From contig JACKET010000001.1 of assembly GCA_020632875.1 (NCBI GenBank), positions 372,001 to 436,000 on the forward strand: a stretch of 64,000 bases of DNA, given 5' to 3'. Of the stretch, positions 41,082 to 50,864 are shown one piece after another. The stretch comes from Alphaproteobacteria bacterium (lineage in GTDB: Bacteria > Myxococcota_A > UBA796 > GCA-2862545). The notes beneath the pieces were generated by a model, which had not been told where the DNA came from, did not search any database, and saw only the letters and a list, made by a program, of their open reading frames with translations. Position 1 is the stretch's first letter; each line of letters starts with the position of its first letter. Made by a program: the position numbers and the translations under genes.

Positions 41082-41729
41082 ATGGATTGGATCGTTCTCC
41101 AGGATCTCCGCTTCGACGCCATCGTCGGTGTGCTCCCGAGCGAGCAGGCCGCCGCGCAGCCCCTCGAGCTCGAGGTGAAGCTCGGCGTCGACCTCGACGA
41201 GGCCGGTGGCACCGGCGATCTGTCGAAGTCCGTCGACTACGCGAGCATCGCGCACCAGGTGCGATTCCTCGCCCAGCAGGGCCGGTGGCGCCTCATCGAG
41301 AGCCTCGGCACGGCGATCTGCCGGCTGCTCCTCGCGCCTCCCGGCGAGCAGGAGGGCCGGGCGCCCATCACGCGGGTCGAGCTGCGCATCCGCAAGCCCA
41401 CGATCCTCGGCGGGCTCGCGGTCCCCGGCATCACGCTGCGGCGCACCCGCGAGTGGTGCAAGCTCGTGAAGAGCAAGGCGCCGAGCCGCACCACCATCGA
41501 GCGCCTCGAGGCCACGCCGCTCTCGGCGGCGTACCGCGTGCACATCGAAGCCGGCACGGCGTGGCAGCCCCCGCCCGGGGTCGCGCTGTTCGTCATCGCC
41601 GGCCGGCCCCGCCACGACGGGCAGACGCTGGCGCCGGGCGCCGAGGTCGCTCGTGCCGCCGGGGCCTTCGAGAACCACCAGAAGCACGACGTCACCCTGC
41701 TCGCGGTCGGGTCGCCCCTCCCGGCCTGA
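41082..41729 (+). CDS. Dihydroneopterin aldolase (FolB) domain fused to a cupin-like C-terminal domain
   Basis: 215 residues, 7 bases after the SDR stop. Residues 1-125 are FolB-like: LQDLRFDAIVGVLPSEQ with the conserved Glu, VDYASIAHQV, GRWRLIESLGTAICRLLL and VELRIRKPTI with the catalytic-type Lys105. Residues 140-215 are not FolB. They are beta-rich (RVHIEAGTAWQPPPGVALFV, GAFENHQKHDVTLLAVGSP) and look like a small cupin half. FolB splits dihydroneopterin in folate synthesis; the extra domain could bind a ligand or partner. Length 215 compared with about 120 for usual FolB. Confidence 0.75.
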   Translation: MDWIVLQDLRFDAIVGVLPSEQAAAQPLELEVKLGVDLDEAGGTGDLSKSVDYASIAHQVRFLAQQGRWRLIESLGTAICRLLLAPPGEQEGRAPITRVELRIRKPTILGGLAVPGITLRRTREWCKLVKSKAPSRTTIERLEATPLSAAYRVHIEAGTAWQPPPGVALFVIAGRPRHDGQTLAPGAEVARAAGAFENHQKHDVTLLAVGSPLPA

Positions 41730-41732
41730 GCC

Positions 41733-43136
41733 TCAGGGGTACTCGAAGGGCCGCTCCGCGACGGCCTGATCGAGGCGTTGCCGCATGTCGTCGAGCACGG
41801 CGGGGTCGAACGTGCCGCCCTGGAGCAGGTCGGTGCTGAGCAGGTCGTACGGGCTCGCGTCGAGGTCGAACAGGAACTCGAGCTCGCCGTCGGTGGCGTA
41901 CTTCCAGCGGCGCGTGCGGACCGCCCGCTCGAGGACCGGCGAGTCGTTCGGGTGGTCGTACTGCGTGAACCGGTCGGCGTAGAGCAGCGCGCGGCCATCG
42001 GGCGTCGCGGGGTCGTCGAGCCACGGCCGGAGGTCGAAGCCGTCGAGGGCCAGCGGCTCGCCGTCGGGCCCGACGAGGTCGGCGCCCATCCAGCCCGCCA
42101 CGGTGGGGAGGAGATCGGTCAACGCCGTCATCGCGTCCGTCACGCCGGGCTCGATGCCTGGCCCGGTCACGAGGAGCGGCACGCGCAGCCCGCCTTCGGT
42201 GAGGCTCGGCTTGCCCTGGAGGTGCGGGATGGGCGCGAGGACCGCCTCCTGCGGCGTCCCGTTGTCGGCGGTGAAGACGACGTTCGTGCGCGAGCGGACG
42301 TCGGCCGGGATGCCGCCGAGCAGCCGGCCGATCTCGGTGTCCATCGCTTCGACCGCGGCACGGTAGCGGACCGGGATGGGCTGCCCCACCACGGGACCGA
42401 GCGTGTGCAGGGCCGGCGGAGGCGGCTGGAACGGCTCGTGGGGCGCGTTGAACGCGACGACCAGGAGCCAGGGCTCGGGCATGGCCTCGATGCGGGACAG
42501 GGCGTCGTCCACCTGGGCCGTGGTCGCGTAGGTGTTCGAGAACGCGATGACGCCGTTCTCGTTGCGCTCCCAGTGGTAGTACTCCCCGAGTTGTCCCGAC
42601 GACGTGATCGGGAGGTTGCCCCCCGAGATCGCGAACCAGTCGAAGCCCTGGACGCGCGGCGCGAGCTCCCAGTCCGCCGCGAAGTGGTTCAGGTGCCACT
42701 TGCCGACGAAGCTCGTGGAATAGCCCGCGGTGCGGGCGAGCTCGCCGAGGGTGACCTCCTCCTCGCGGAGCTTGAACGGCGCGCCACTCGGCCCCATGTC
42801 GATGCGGATGCCCATCCCGTAGCGGCGGCCGTGGCGGCCTGTGAGGACCTGCGCCCGCGCCGGGCTGCACGATGGCGTGGCCCACGTGGTCGTGAACCGC
42901 ATGCCCTCCGCGGCGAGGGCGTCGATCGTGGGCGTGTTCGCGTGGTGCGGGTGGACCCCGTACACGCCGACGTTGTCGACGCCGAGGTCGTCGGCGAGCA
43001 GGATCAGGACGTTCGGGCGCTCGACGGCGGTATCGGCCGTCTCCACGGGGACGTCGGGCGTGGGGACGTCCGAATCCGGAGCCTCCTTGCACCCGAGCAA
43101 CGACAGCGCGAACAGCATCCGCCGAGCATGCCTCAT
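41733..43136 (-). CDS. Lipoprotein arylsulfatase (formylglycine type)
   Basis: 467 residues. From ATG 43136, or from ATG 43118 as MLFALSLLGCKEA, it has a lipobox LLGC with Cys16. A Pro/Asp linker follows, then the sulfatase fold NVLILLADDLGVDNVG. The active-site motif is CSPARAQVLTGRHGRRYG with Cys90, the formylglycine precursor. FVGKWHLNHF, VVFTADNGTPQ and GGLRVPLLV match the family A core. Together with the sulfatase at 18.7 kb it needs a maturase elsewhere in the genome. Convergent with the FolB gene; divergent spacing to kbl is small. Confidence 0.9.
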   Translation of the reverse strand: MRHARRMLFALSLLGCKEAPDSDVPTPDVPVETADTAVERPNVLILLADDLGVDNVGVYGVHPHHANTPTIDALAAEGMRFTTTWATPSCSPARAQVLTGRHGRRYGMGIRIDMGPSGAPFKLREEEVTLGELARTAGYSTSFVGKWHLNHFAADWELAPRVQGFDWFAISGGNLPITSSGQLGEYYHWERNENGVIAFSNTYATTAQVDDALSRIEAMPEPWLLVVAFNAPHEPFQPPPPALHTLGPVVGQPIPVRYRAAVEAMDTEIGRLLGGIPADVRSRTNVVFTADNGTPQEAVLAPIPHLQGKPSLTEGGLRVPLLVTGPGIEPGVTDAMTALTDLLPTVAGWMGADLVGPDGEPLALDGFDLRPWLDDPATPDGRALLYADRFTQYDHPNDSPVLERAVRTRRWKYATDGELEFLFDLDASPYDLLSTDLLQGGTFDPAVLDDMRQRLDQAVAERPFEYP

Positions 43137-43174
43137 CGCGGCGCGGCTGGCTCCCCCCGAGACGGCCACGGACG

Positions 43175-44368
<1,194 letters not shown>

Positions 44369-44441
44369 CCGAACCTCCTTCAGGGGGCCGGGAGATATTC
44401 GGTCGTCGGCCCGTTGTCGCCCGGCGCGTTACCTGTGCGCG

Positions 44442-46115
44442 ATGCTTCCGTTCCTGCTGATCGCCCAGGTGGGGTGCAACTACGGGACCCTGAAGGTCCC
44501 GCAGCAGCCGTTGACCCTCGAGATCGACACGCCCGAATACGGCGTGTTCACCGGCGGCGCCGAGGTGCGCGTCGCCGGCCGGGTCAGCGTGCCCAACGCC
44601 GTCGTCACGGTCGAGAACCGCGAGGTCGTGGTCGGCACCGACGGAACGTTCGACGTCACCGTGCCGATCGCGGGGGCCTACCGCAACATCGACGTGCGGG
44701 CCTTCTACTTCGAAGAGCAGATCCGCGAGCGCATCCCTGTGTTCTCGGGCACGAACCCGAAGGATGCCTGGCCGGGCGGCATGGGCGTGCGCATCACGCC
44801 GCGTCTGTTCGAGCCCATCGCCGAGTCGCTCGAGCAGCAGATCGACGACACGATGTGGGCCGAGAGCCTCATCGCCCTGCTCGGCGGCGGGGTCGACACC
44901 GACACGTTCCGCCTGATCCCCACCGAGCTGCGCCACCGGCCCGTCGAGATCGCGCTGATCCCCGATGCCGACGGCATCCTGCTCGAGCTCCGCTACCGCG
45001 ACCTGACCCTCGAGCTCGACGCGGGCTTCGCGCTCAACGGCACCTGGATCGACGCGCCGAGCGAGGTCGGGTTCGAAGAGATGGTGGTCACGGCGCGCGC
45101 CGACGTGGTGGTCGACGCGAACGGCCTGCTGTCCCTCCAGGTCGGGCAGGCCAGCATGGATCTGTCCGATCCGGTCCTCCAGCTCGGCCCGTTCGACGGC
45201 AGCCTGCTCGGCTTCGCGGTGCAGCTCATCGGCGATCTCATCGCCGGCATCGGGGATTTCGCGCTCGACCTGCTGCTCGGGTTCCTCGCCGACATCCCGC
45301 TCGGCGGGCCCTTCGCTTTCCAGACCGACCTGCTCGGCACCAGCCTCGACGTGTCGCTCGCCGACCTCGGCACCGACACCGAAGGCGTGTGGCTCGACCT
45401 CGGGCTCGGCCTCGGCGACCCGGTCCCCAGCCCGCTCGTCGTGCACCGGCCCACCCTGGCCGAGGGCGGGCCCCAGGCCGACGTGATCCTCGCGCTGCAC
45501 GAGGGCCTGTTCGCGAGCCTCGTCGACAGCGACCTGCTCGATCTGGTCTCCCAGGATCTCGAGCTCGGCGGCCTGCTGGGCGCGGGCATCGGGCTCGTGT
45601 TCACCAACCTGCCCGGCGGCAACACCGCGCCCGACGCCGACGGCTGGTGTGTGAACGTCGTCCCGGGCGAGGCGCGCGCGGCGCGGATGGGCGGCACGCT
45701 CGCCGACTTCGCGACGATCTACCTTCCCGATCTGCGGCTGAACGTCGGCATCACCCACGACGGGCTGCGCTGCGACCCGTGGCTCGACGCCAGCCTCGCG
45801 CTCGAAGCGACCTTCGTGGTCGACGGCTCGGCGCTCGACTTCGAGCTCGCGGCCCCGGATGGCGCGGTCTTCTACTACGGCGCGACGGGCGAGTGGGACG
45901 AGGCCGAGGTCATCAGCGGGCTCGGCGGCCTCTTCGACGTGCTGCTCGGTCTGGCGGGCAGCTCGCTGCAGATCGACCTCGCCGACCTCTTCGGCACCGG
46001 CCTGATCCCGGGCGTCGAGGGCGGAGACCCCCGCATCACCGGCATCTTCGCGATCGAAGACGCGGAGGGCGAGCCCATCGAGGGCCTCTACGCGGTGGGG
46101 ATGGATCTGCTGTGA
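44442..46115 (+). CDS. Large exported protein, lipoprotein-like, function unknown
   Basis: 557 residues from ATG 44442, starting MLPFLLIAQVGCNYG, a short signal with a possible lipobox (VGC) and no early positive charge. After a beta-rich N-terminal part (GVFTGGAEVRVAGRV, a carboxypeptidase-like module), much of the protein is alternating hydrophobic and acidic strands with Leu-rich helices such as LIGDLIAGIGDFALDLLLGF. It may form a lipid-binding tubular or barrel shape resembling BPI/TULIP proteins; that is speculation. Stop overlaps the Fic gene start (GTGA, 46112-46115). Confidence 0.68.
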   Translation: MLPFLLIAQVGCNYGTLKVPQQPLTLEIDTPEYGVFTGGAEVRVAGRVSVPNAVVTVENREVVVGTDGTFDVTVPIAGAYRNIDVRAFYFEEQIRERIPVFSGTNPKDAWPGGMGVRITPRLFEPIAESLEQQIDDTMWAESLIALLGGGVDTDTFRLIPTELRHRPVEIALIPDADGILLELRYRDLTLELDAGFALNGTWIDAPSEVGFEEMVVTARADVVVDANGLLSLQVGQASMDLSDPVLQLGPFDGSLLGFAVQLIGDLIAGIGDFALDLLLGFLADIPLGGPFAFQTDLLGTSLDVSLADLGTDTEGVWLDLGLGLGDPVPSPLVVHRPTLAEGGPQADVILALHEGLFASLVDSDLLDLVSQDLELGGLLGAGIGLVFTNLPGGNTAPDADGWCVNVVPGEARAARMGGTLADFATIYLPDLRLNVGITHDGLRCDPWLDASLALEATFVVDGSALDFELAAPDGAVFYYGATGEWDEAEVISGLGGLFDVLLGLAGSSLQIDLADLFGTGLIPGVEGGDPRITGIFAIEDAEGEPIEGLYAVGMDLL

Positions 46116-46696
46116 GGCCCGTCCCGGCGCCTGCTGCCGGGGTGGATGCGACCCTCGCCCATCTGACGTGGACGCTCGCGTTCGACTGGAGCGCCGTTCG
46201 CGTGGGGGAGCCACATGCGCGGCCCGGCGACCTCGAGCGGCTGGTGGGCTGGCGGCGTGGTCGGCCCGACTCCGCGGCGTTCGAGGCGCTGGCTCCGCAT
46301 CCCCGGCCCGTGAGCTGGGCGGCGATGTGCGAGGTGCAGCGCGTGCTGTGCGGCGCGGACGGCTTCCGCGAAGGTCCGGCGCACTGCCGCGACCGGACGT
46401 ACGGCTGGCGGGAGGGGCTCGGCGCGCGGTTCGCGCGAAAGGTCGAGCGCGACGCGGCGGGGCACCCGGTCGTGCGCGCCATCCGCCTGTACCTCGACGT
46501 CGTCCACGTCCACCCGTTCGCTGACGGGAATACCCGTGCCGCCGTGCTCTGGGCGGGGTGGATCCTCATGGAGGCCGGCTGGCCGGTGCCGGACATGGGG
46601 GCGGTCGTGCGGATCCCCAAGCCGCCGGGCGATCCGCGTGTCGTGGCAGCGATGGTCGCGGTGTTCGGGGGGACGCTGCCAGCGGGGTTCGGGTAG
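46112..46696 (+). CDS. Fic-domain protein with altered active-site motif
   Basis: 194 residues from GTG 46112. The Fic motif is HVHPFADGNTRAAVLWAGW with His134. The standard HPFxxGNGRxxR is changed at two places: Gly to Thr, and the last Arg to Val. RKVERDAAGHPVVRAIRLYLDV is the helix before it. SAAFEA at 54-59 resembles the autoinhibitory (S/T)xxxE(G/N) helix but ends in Ala. The family transfers AMP or other nucleotide or phosphocholine groups to proteins. Coupled to the large lipoprotein-like gene and followed 20 bases later by a small acidic protein. Confidence 0.8.
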   Translation: MRPVPAPAAGVDATLAHLTWTLAFDWSAVRVGEPHARPGDLERLVGWRRGRPDSAAFEALAPHPRPVSWAAMCEVQRVLCGADGFREGPAHCRDRTYGWREGLGARFARKVERDAAGHPVVRAIRLYLDVVHVHPFADGNTRAAVLWAGWILMEAGWPVPDMGAVVRIPKPPGDPRVVAAMVAVFGGTLPAGFG

Positions 46697-46716
46697 CATC
46701 CGACCGAGAGGCTCCC

Positions 46717-46998
46717 ATGGCGGAAGAAGAGATCGACGGCCCCGAGGCTCCGCTCGACGACTGCGAGATCCTGGCGTTCAAGGTGGAGATGACCCTCGTC
46801 CCCGAGTGGTCGAACCTCGTCGAGCGCATCTGCACGCACCACGGCGAGCGGGTCGCGGTGGCGCTGGAGGGTGACCAGATGGTGGTGAAGGTCGCCGTGA
46901 AGGACGAGAACAAGCCCGGGATGCTCAACGACCTCCAGAACTTCTGGGACGAGTTCGCGCGGCGCAGGAAGCTCGAAGGGCGGTGGACGCCGCGGTAG
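46717..46998 (+). CDS. Small acidic protein of unknown function
   Basis: 93 residues, ATG 46717 with GAGAG upstream. It shows LDDCEILAFKVEMTLVPEWSN, VERICTHHGERVAVALEGDQ and LNDLQNFWDEFARRRKLEG, an alpha-beta-beta-alpha order. Cys-Thr-His-His could bind metal but is not a known motif. Not an obvious antitoxin: no HTH and no Fic-inhibiting helix. Probably cotranscribed with the Fic gene. Likely cytosolic. Confidence 0.65.
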   Translation: MAEEEIDGPEAPLDDCEILAFKVEMTLVPEWSNLVERICTHHGERVAVALEGDQMVVKVAVKDENKPGMLNDLQNFWDEFARRRKLEGRWTPR

Positions 46999-47025
46999 GT
47001 CTCCGGAGCTTGGGCGGCACACGGT

Positions 47026-47108
47026 GTGTCGGAAGCGGTCGGGCTTCGAGCGTTCCGAGGCATCACGCAGATGACGCAGAAGGACGCAGATGACGCAGAA
47101 ACGAGGCC
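47026..47108 (+). repeat. 84-bp dispersed repeat, copy 3
   Basis: GTGTCGGAAGCGGTCGGGCT to ACGAGGCC, same orientation as copy 1. Lies just after the small acidic gene. Confidence 0.9.
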
Positions 47109-47213
47109 CCCTTGCGCGTCATCGGCGTCGGTCGGCCCCGGCGCGGAGCCCACGAGGCGACTGCGTTGCCGATCCCGGACTCTCGCACAGCGACCACAGC
47201 GAGCCACAGCGCT

Positions 47214-47298
47214 CTGTGTCGGAACGGGTCGAGCTTCGAGCGTCCCAGGGCATCACGCAGATGACGCAGAAGGACGCAGATGACGCAGAAACGAGGCC
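47214..47298 (+). repeat. 84-bp dispersed repeat, copy 4
   Basis: CTGTGTCGGAACGGGTCGAG to ACGAGGCC; it is the end of block A, first copy. Confidence 0.9.
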
Positions 47299-47680
47299 GT
47301 CACGGGTCGCGCGTCCTCGTTTCCCGGGCACCTCTGATGGGGATGCACCGCCAAGACCGCCAGCGTCCACCCGTGACGTCAGAGCTGTCGAGGGACGTCT
47401 CCGTGTTCGGGTCGACAGAGCGGGCCTTCATACGGACCGGATTCGGCACTCACCAGAGCAGGCCGGCATTTCGGGCCTGCTCGGGTGAGCTTGCTTCGGT
47501 CCCAGGCCGTATTATCGACAGATTTCAGTCGTTGAAGCTGCGCAAAACGTGGATCCGCATCCAGTGGGAGCGAGGCCGCTCCGCGTCATCAGCGTCGGTC
47601 GGCCCCGGCGCGGAGCCCGCGAGGCGACTGCGTTGCCGATCCCGGACTCTCGCACAGCGACCACAGCGAGCCACAGCGCT

Positions 47681-47765
47681 CTGTGTCGGAACGGGTCGAG
47701 CTTCGAGCGCCCCAGGGCATCACGCAGATGACGCAGAAGGACGCGGATGACGCAGAAACCAGGCC
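47681..47765 (+). repeat. 84-bp dispersed repeat, copy 5
   Basis: CTGTGTCGGAACGGGTCGAG to ACCAGGCC, with two changes in the core (ACGCGGATG and AAACC). It is the end of block A, second copy. Confidence 0.88.
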
Positions 47766-48432
47766 GTCGCCGGGTCGAGCGCCCTCGTGTCCCCGGGCAC
47801 TGTCGAGGGGTCGACAGAGAGGGCCTCCCGGCGGACCGGATTCGGGACTCACCAGAGCAGGCCGACGTTTCGGGCTGCTCGGGTGAGCTTGCTTCGGTCC
47901 CGGGCAGAATTGTCGACAGATTCCAGTCGTTGAAGCTGCGGTGGATCCGCATCGAGTGGGGACCGCTTGGATCCAGCGCCCTCGTACGGGCGGGCGTCAG
48001 CGTGGCGGACCACGAGCACGGGGTCGGGGACGCGGAGCCCGTCGAGCGTCGGCCGGTCCCTGGAAGACGAGGTGGACTGGACGCGGCTCGCGGCTCGCGG
48101 GGTACCCGAGCAGGCCTACGTCCGACTGCCGAGCCCGCGTCGGGTCGGACGGCGGCCCCCACACCGTCGGGGGCATCGAGGGTCGAGTGCACTTCGGCGG
48201 GAGGCAACGGCGCTCGAGTGCACGCTGCCGTGGGGCAACGGGGCTCCAGTGCACCTCGTCCGCTCGTTCTCCACGGGAGAACGCCGTGAATCGTGGTGGG
48301 AGGTCCTGAACGCGGGGTCCAGATCGACCCGAAACCGTGCGTTCGTGGGCCGTTGCCTCCGCGCGCCGTGCATTCGTGGGCCGTTGCCTTGGTCTGACCG
48401 CTGCCTCGGAGGTGGTGGGGTCGATCGACACG

Positions 48433-48648
48433 GCGCTGCGCAATCGCTGCCATTGCGTGGCAGTGAATGCGCACGGGGTTGACGACGGCGATGCTCCGCC
48501 TTCGCTGCCCTGGAGTGGCAGTGAATGCGCACGGGTGACGACCTCGATGCTCCGCCTTCGCTGCCCTGGAGTGGCAGTGAATGCGCACGGGTGACGACCT
48601 CGATGCTCCGCGTTCGCTGCCATCCGGTGGCAGTGAATGCGCACGGAT
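48433..48648. repeat. Four hairpin repeats, 56-bp period, related to the 3.1-3.6 kb cluster
   Basis: Copies near 48433, 48490, 48546 and 48602. The middle two are identical over 56 bases. Each has a CGCAATCGCTGCC or CGCCTTCGCTGCC arm, a 7-base centre (CTGGAGT, ATTGCGT or ATCCGGT) and the arm GGCAGTGAATGCGCACGG. Same arm sequences and same period as the array at 3142-3583, 45 kb away. Confidence 0.88.
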
Positions 48649-48726
48649 CTCCGCGAGAGGGGTCCCATCCTCCCGCCCCCGGGCGTGCTGGAGGTCTGCA
48701 TCGACCCGAGTCGTACGGGAGCGGCG

Positions 48727-49377
48727 CTAGCCTTCGGCGTCGAGCGCGCGCTCGACCACGGCCCACGCGGCGCTCTCGGCGAACCGCTTCCGGGCGTCGG
48801 CGGTCGGCTCGACCCAGGACGTGAAGCTCGTGCTCGCGAGGGCTTCGAGCTGGTCGTCGAGGTCGGGCGGGACGGGGCGACCGCGCGATTCGAGCGTCCA
48901 GGCGACCGCGGTGGGGACGTGGGCGTACCACGAGTCGTGCAGCCCGAGACCGACGAGCACGCTCACCAGCTCGAGCACGGTGCCCTCGAGGGTCTCGTCG
49001 GAGCCGTCGCCCGCGTGGTCCCAGATCCAGCGCGCCAGGCCGAGCCGCCAGTCGCGGCAGACCTCGACCTGCTCGACGACGCCGTCTGCGAGGGCCCTGT
49101 AGCGCGCCTCGGTGTCGGCGAGCTCTTTGGCGGGCGCCCAGAACGAGTGGCACCAGCACCAGCCCACGACCGTCTCGTCGCCCACCGTGGGGCCGGCCTG
49201 GTACCAGGCGCCCAGCGCGCGGTTCAGCGCCTCGTGCACGGCGCGGCCGGGAGACGGCGTGCGCGCGCGCTCGACGGGCTGCTCGTGGCGGAGGACGTCG
49301 AGCACCGCGCTCCGCACGGCTTCGCGGTCGTACTGGTCGAGGGAGGTCTCGACCTGGCTCCAGTGCGGTCTCGCCAT
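48727..49377 (-). CDS. Conserved-looking protein of unknown function
   Basis: 216 residues, soluble. Trp-rich segments are notable (VGWCWCHSFWAPAKEL, RWIWDHAGDGSDE, DSWYAHVPTAVAWTLESRG). No signal peptide and no known motif. ATG 49377 overlaps the stop of the membrane protein upstream (TGATG), which makes it the third gene of an operon with the membrane and SRPBCC genes. A role as a cytosolic partner of that membrane protein is possible. Confidence 0.68.
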   Translation of the reverse strand: MARPHWSQVETSLDQYDREAVRSAVLDVLRHEQPVERARTPSPGRAVHEALNRALGAWYQAGPTVGDETVVGWCWCHSFWAPAKELADTEARYRALADGVVEQVEVCRDWRLGLARWIWDHAGDGSDETLEGTVLELVSVLVGLGLHDSWYAHVPTAVAWTLESRGRPVPPDLDDQLEALASTSFTSWVEPTADARKRFAESAAWAVVERALDAEG

Positions 49378-50864
49378 CAGTCCAGGGCCAGCAGCGGGGG
49401 CTCCGAGGCGGCGGCGATCCGCGCCAGGGCCTCGACGAGGCGCTGCGCGCTCACCGAGTGATCGGGATGTACCACGATCGGACGCGCCACTTCACCGAGC
49501 CGCGCGCCATCCTTCGCGAGGTCGAGTGCCTCGGCCTCGGCTTCGCCCTCGATCAGCGTGGCGTCGATGCTGCGCAGGAGGACGTGGGCCGGCTCCTCGG
49601 CGGGCTCCGCGAGGTTCAGCGTGAGGCAGCCGAGCGCGCCGGTCGCAGACCGCACGACGATGCACGCGTCGCGCACGCCCTCCTGCCGCAGCGCGAGCAG
49701 GACAGGGGCGACCCGGCGGATGTCGGCGCGCCGATCGACCTCGACCCGCACGGGGTCGTAGCGCACGGCGCGGATGGCGCTCGCGATGGGGATGGCCGCG
49801 CCGCCGTCGAGGTCCCCGTCGTCCACCCGGCCATCCTTGTAGGGCAGGGTGCGCTCGTCCGAGACGTGGGCCCAGTAGACGCCGATGGTCACGGGGGTTC
49901 CGGGCGTCCAGGGTGCGTTGGCCTCGGTCTGCACGAGGTCGATGCCCATGCGGCGCAGCGCGGCCTGGCGCGCGCCGGCCTCGTCGAACGTCTCGTACAC
50001 GAAGAGCGGGGTGGTGGCAGGAGCCACGGCAGCGGCAGGGAGGATGGCGACGAACGTGGAGAACAGGAAGCCGCCGCTCGTGCGCCCATCGAGCACCGCG
50101 CGCGCGACGGGCGCCAGGGTACCGAGGGACGCGACGGCCACCGCGGCCGCCACGACGAGGTCGCCCCCGACGAGGAAGGGCAGGGCGCCCTCGGCCTCCG
50201 CGAGGAGCTTGCCGCGGGCGTCGAACGACGCCGTGGCCCAGATGTCGAGCACGCGGAGGCGGTTCCCGACGAAGTGCGCCAGCGCGAGCGCCACGAGCGA
50301 CATGGTCGCGATGGCCCCGACGAACGCGCGCCCGGCGACCATGCGCCTGCGGTCGTCCGCCACCCCGAGGCGCACGGCGGCGAGCGCCACGCTGAACGCC
50401 CCCACGAGGCCGAAGCCGACCGCGACGAAGCCCGATGCGAAGCCCGCCAGCGACAGGACGAGCGCGAGGGCCGCGGGCGCGGCGTGGGCGGGCTTCCACT
50501 TCGGGAACTCCCCGGCGCGCGCGACGTTCGCCGCGGCCATGAACGGCGCGGAGATCAAGAGCCCGATGGCCGTGGCCCAGGCCGCCAGCCACAGGGGCAG
50601 CCCGGCTTCGGCGCGGCCCGCGAGCTCGAGGGCAGGGGAGGCATCCATGACCTGGAGCGCGGCGTCGAGCTGGGACAGGTGCACGAGGGTTCCCGCGCCT
50701 CCCGCGGTCAGCACGAGGGCCGGGAACAACCACCAGAACGGAGCGGGGACGCGGATCCTCCCGATCGCGAGCGCCGTCCACACGACCGAGACGAAAGCCC
50801 AGGCGACCACCAGTCCGAGCACGACGTAGACGGCGGGCCCGGCTCTGACGAGGAGCTCCTGCAT
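49377..50864 (-). CDS. Polytopic membrane protein with ExbD-like periplasmic end
   Basis: 495 residues. About seven hydrophobic helices occupy residues 1-300, including VYVVLGLVVAWAFVSVVWTAL and GEFPKW before the third. The last 150 residues are soluble and contain RVEVDRRADIRRVAPVLLALR and IVVHPDHSVSAQRLVEALAR. These repeat the ExbD/TolR periplasmic pattern of a strand, an Asp/Arg loop and a helix. It is not a standard ExbB/ExbD pair; a fused or distant relative is possible. Starts directly after the SRPBCC gene stop with zero spacing. Confidence 0.68.
   Translation of the reverse strand: MQELLVRAGPAVYVVLGLVVAWAFVSVVWTALAIGRIRVPAPFWWLFPALVLTAGGAGTLVHLSQLDAALQVMDASPALELAGRAEAGLPLWLAAWATAIGLLISAPFMAAANVARAGEFPKWKPAHAAPAALALVLSLAGFASGFVAVGFGLVGAFSVALAAVRLGVADDRRRMVAGRAFVGAIATMSLVALALAHFVGNRLRVLDIWATASFDARGKLLAEAEGALPFLVGGDLVVAAAVAVASLGTLAPVARAVLDGRTSGGFLFSTFVAILPAAAVAPATTPLFVYETFDEAGARQAALRRMGIDLVQTEANAPWTPGTPVTIGVYWAHVSDERTLPYKDGRVDDGDLDGGAAIPIASAIRAVRYDPVRVEVDRRADIRRVAPVLLALRQEGVRDACIVVRSATGALGCLTLNLAEPAEEPAHVLLRSIDATLIEGEAEAEALDLAKDGARLGEVARPIVVHPDHSVSAQRLVEALARIAAASEPPLLALD

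Larger units (their letters stand above)
47115..47961 (+). repeat. Two-fold tandem composite repeat (A-B-A-B)
   Basis: Block A (about 192 bp) at 47115-47306 recurs at 47582-47773 with an offset of 467 and few differences. It contains an 84-bp repeat copy at its end and CGCACAGCGACCACAGCGAG inside. Block B (about 155 bp) at 47411-47569 recurs at 47810-47961. It has GTCGACAGAG, CTCACCAGAGCAGGCCG, CGGGTGAGCTTGCTTCGGTC and GTTGAAGCTGCG. The spacer between A and B differs in length (104 versus 36 bases). Confidence 0.88.
46999..48726. repeat. 1.7-kb repeat island without genes
   Basis: No gene I can support. Contents in order: 84-bp repeat copies at 47026, 47214 and 47681; a two-fold composite direct repeat (47115-47306 / 47582-47773 and 47411-47569 / 47810-47961); direct repeats of GGCAACGGCGCTCGAGTGCA type at 48206 and 48233; the near reverse complement GTGCGTTCGTGGGCCGTTGC at 48338 and 48366; hairpin repeats at 48433-48648. 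Many long reading frames here are repeat artefacts. The rest (47307-47410, 47962-48200) shows nothing recognisable. Confidence 0.8.

Noticed and set aside
46112..46998. Fic-small protein pair as a toxin-antitoxin module
   Set aside because: The 93-residue protein has no inhibitory helix or DNA-binding motif and lies downstream, not upstream; evidence is insufficient.
48116..49159. Long minus-strand frame with Arg-rich and His/Pro-rich segments over the repeats
   Set aside because: It is antisense and out-of-frame to the real gene at 48727-49377 and continues into hairpin repeats.
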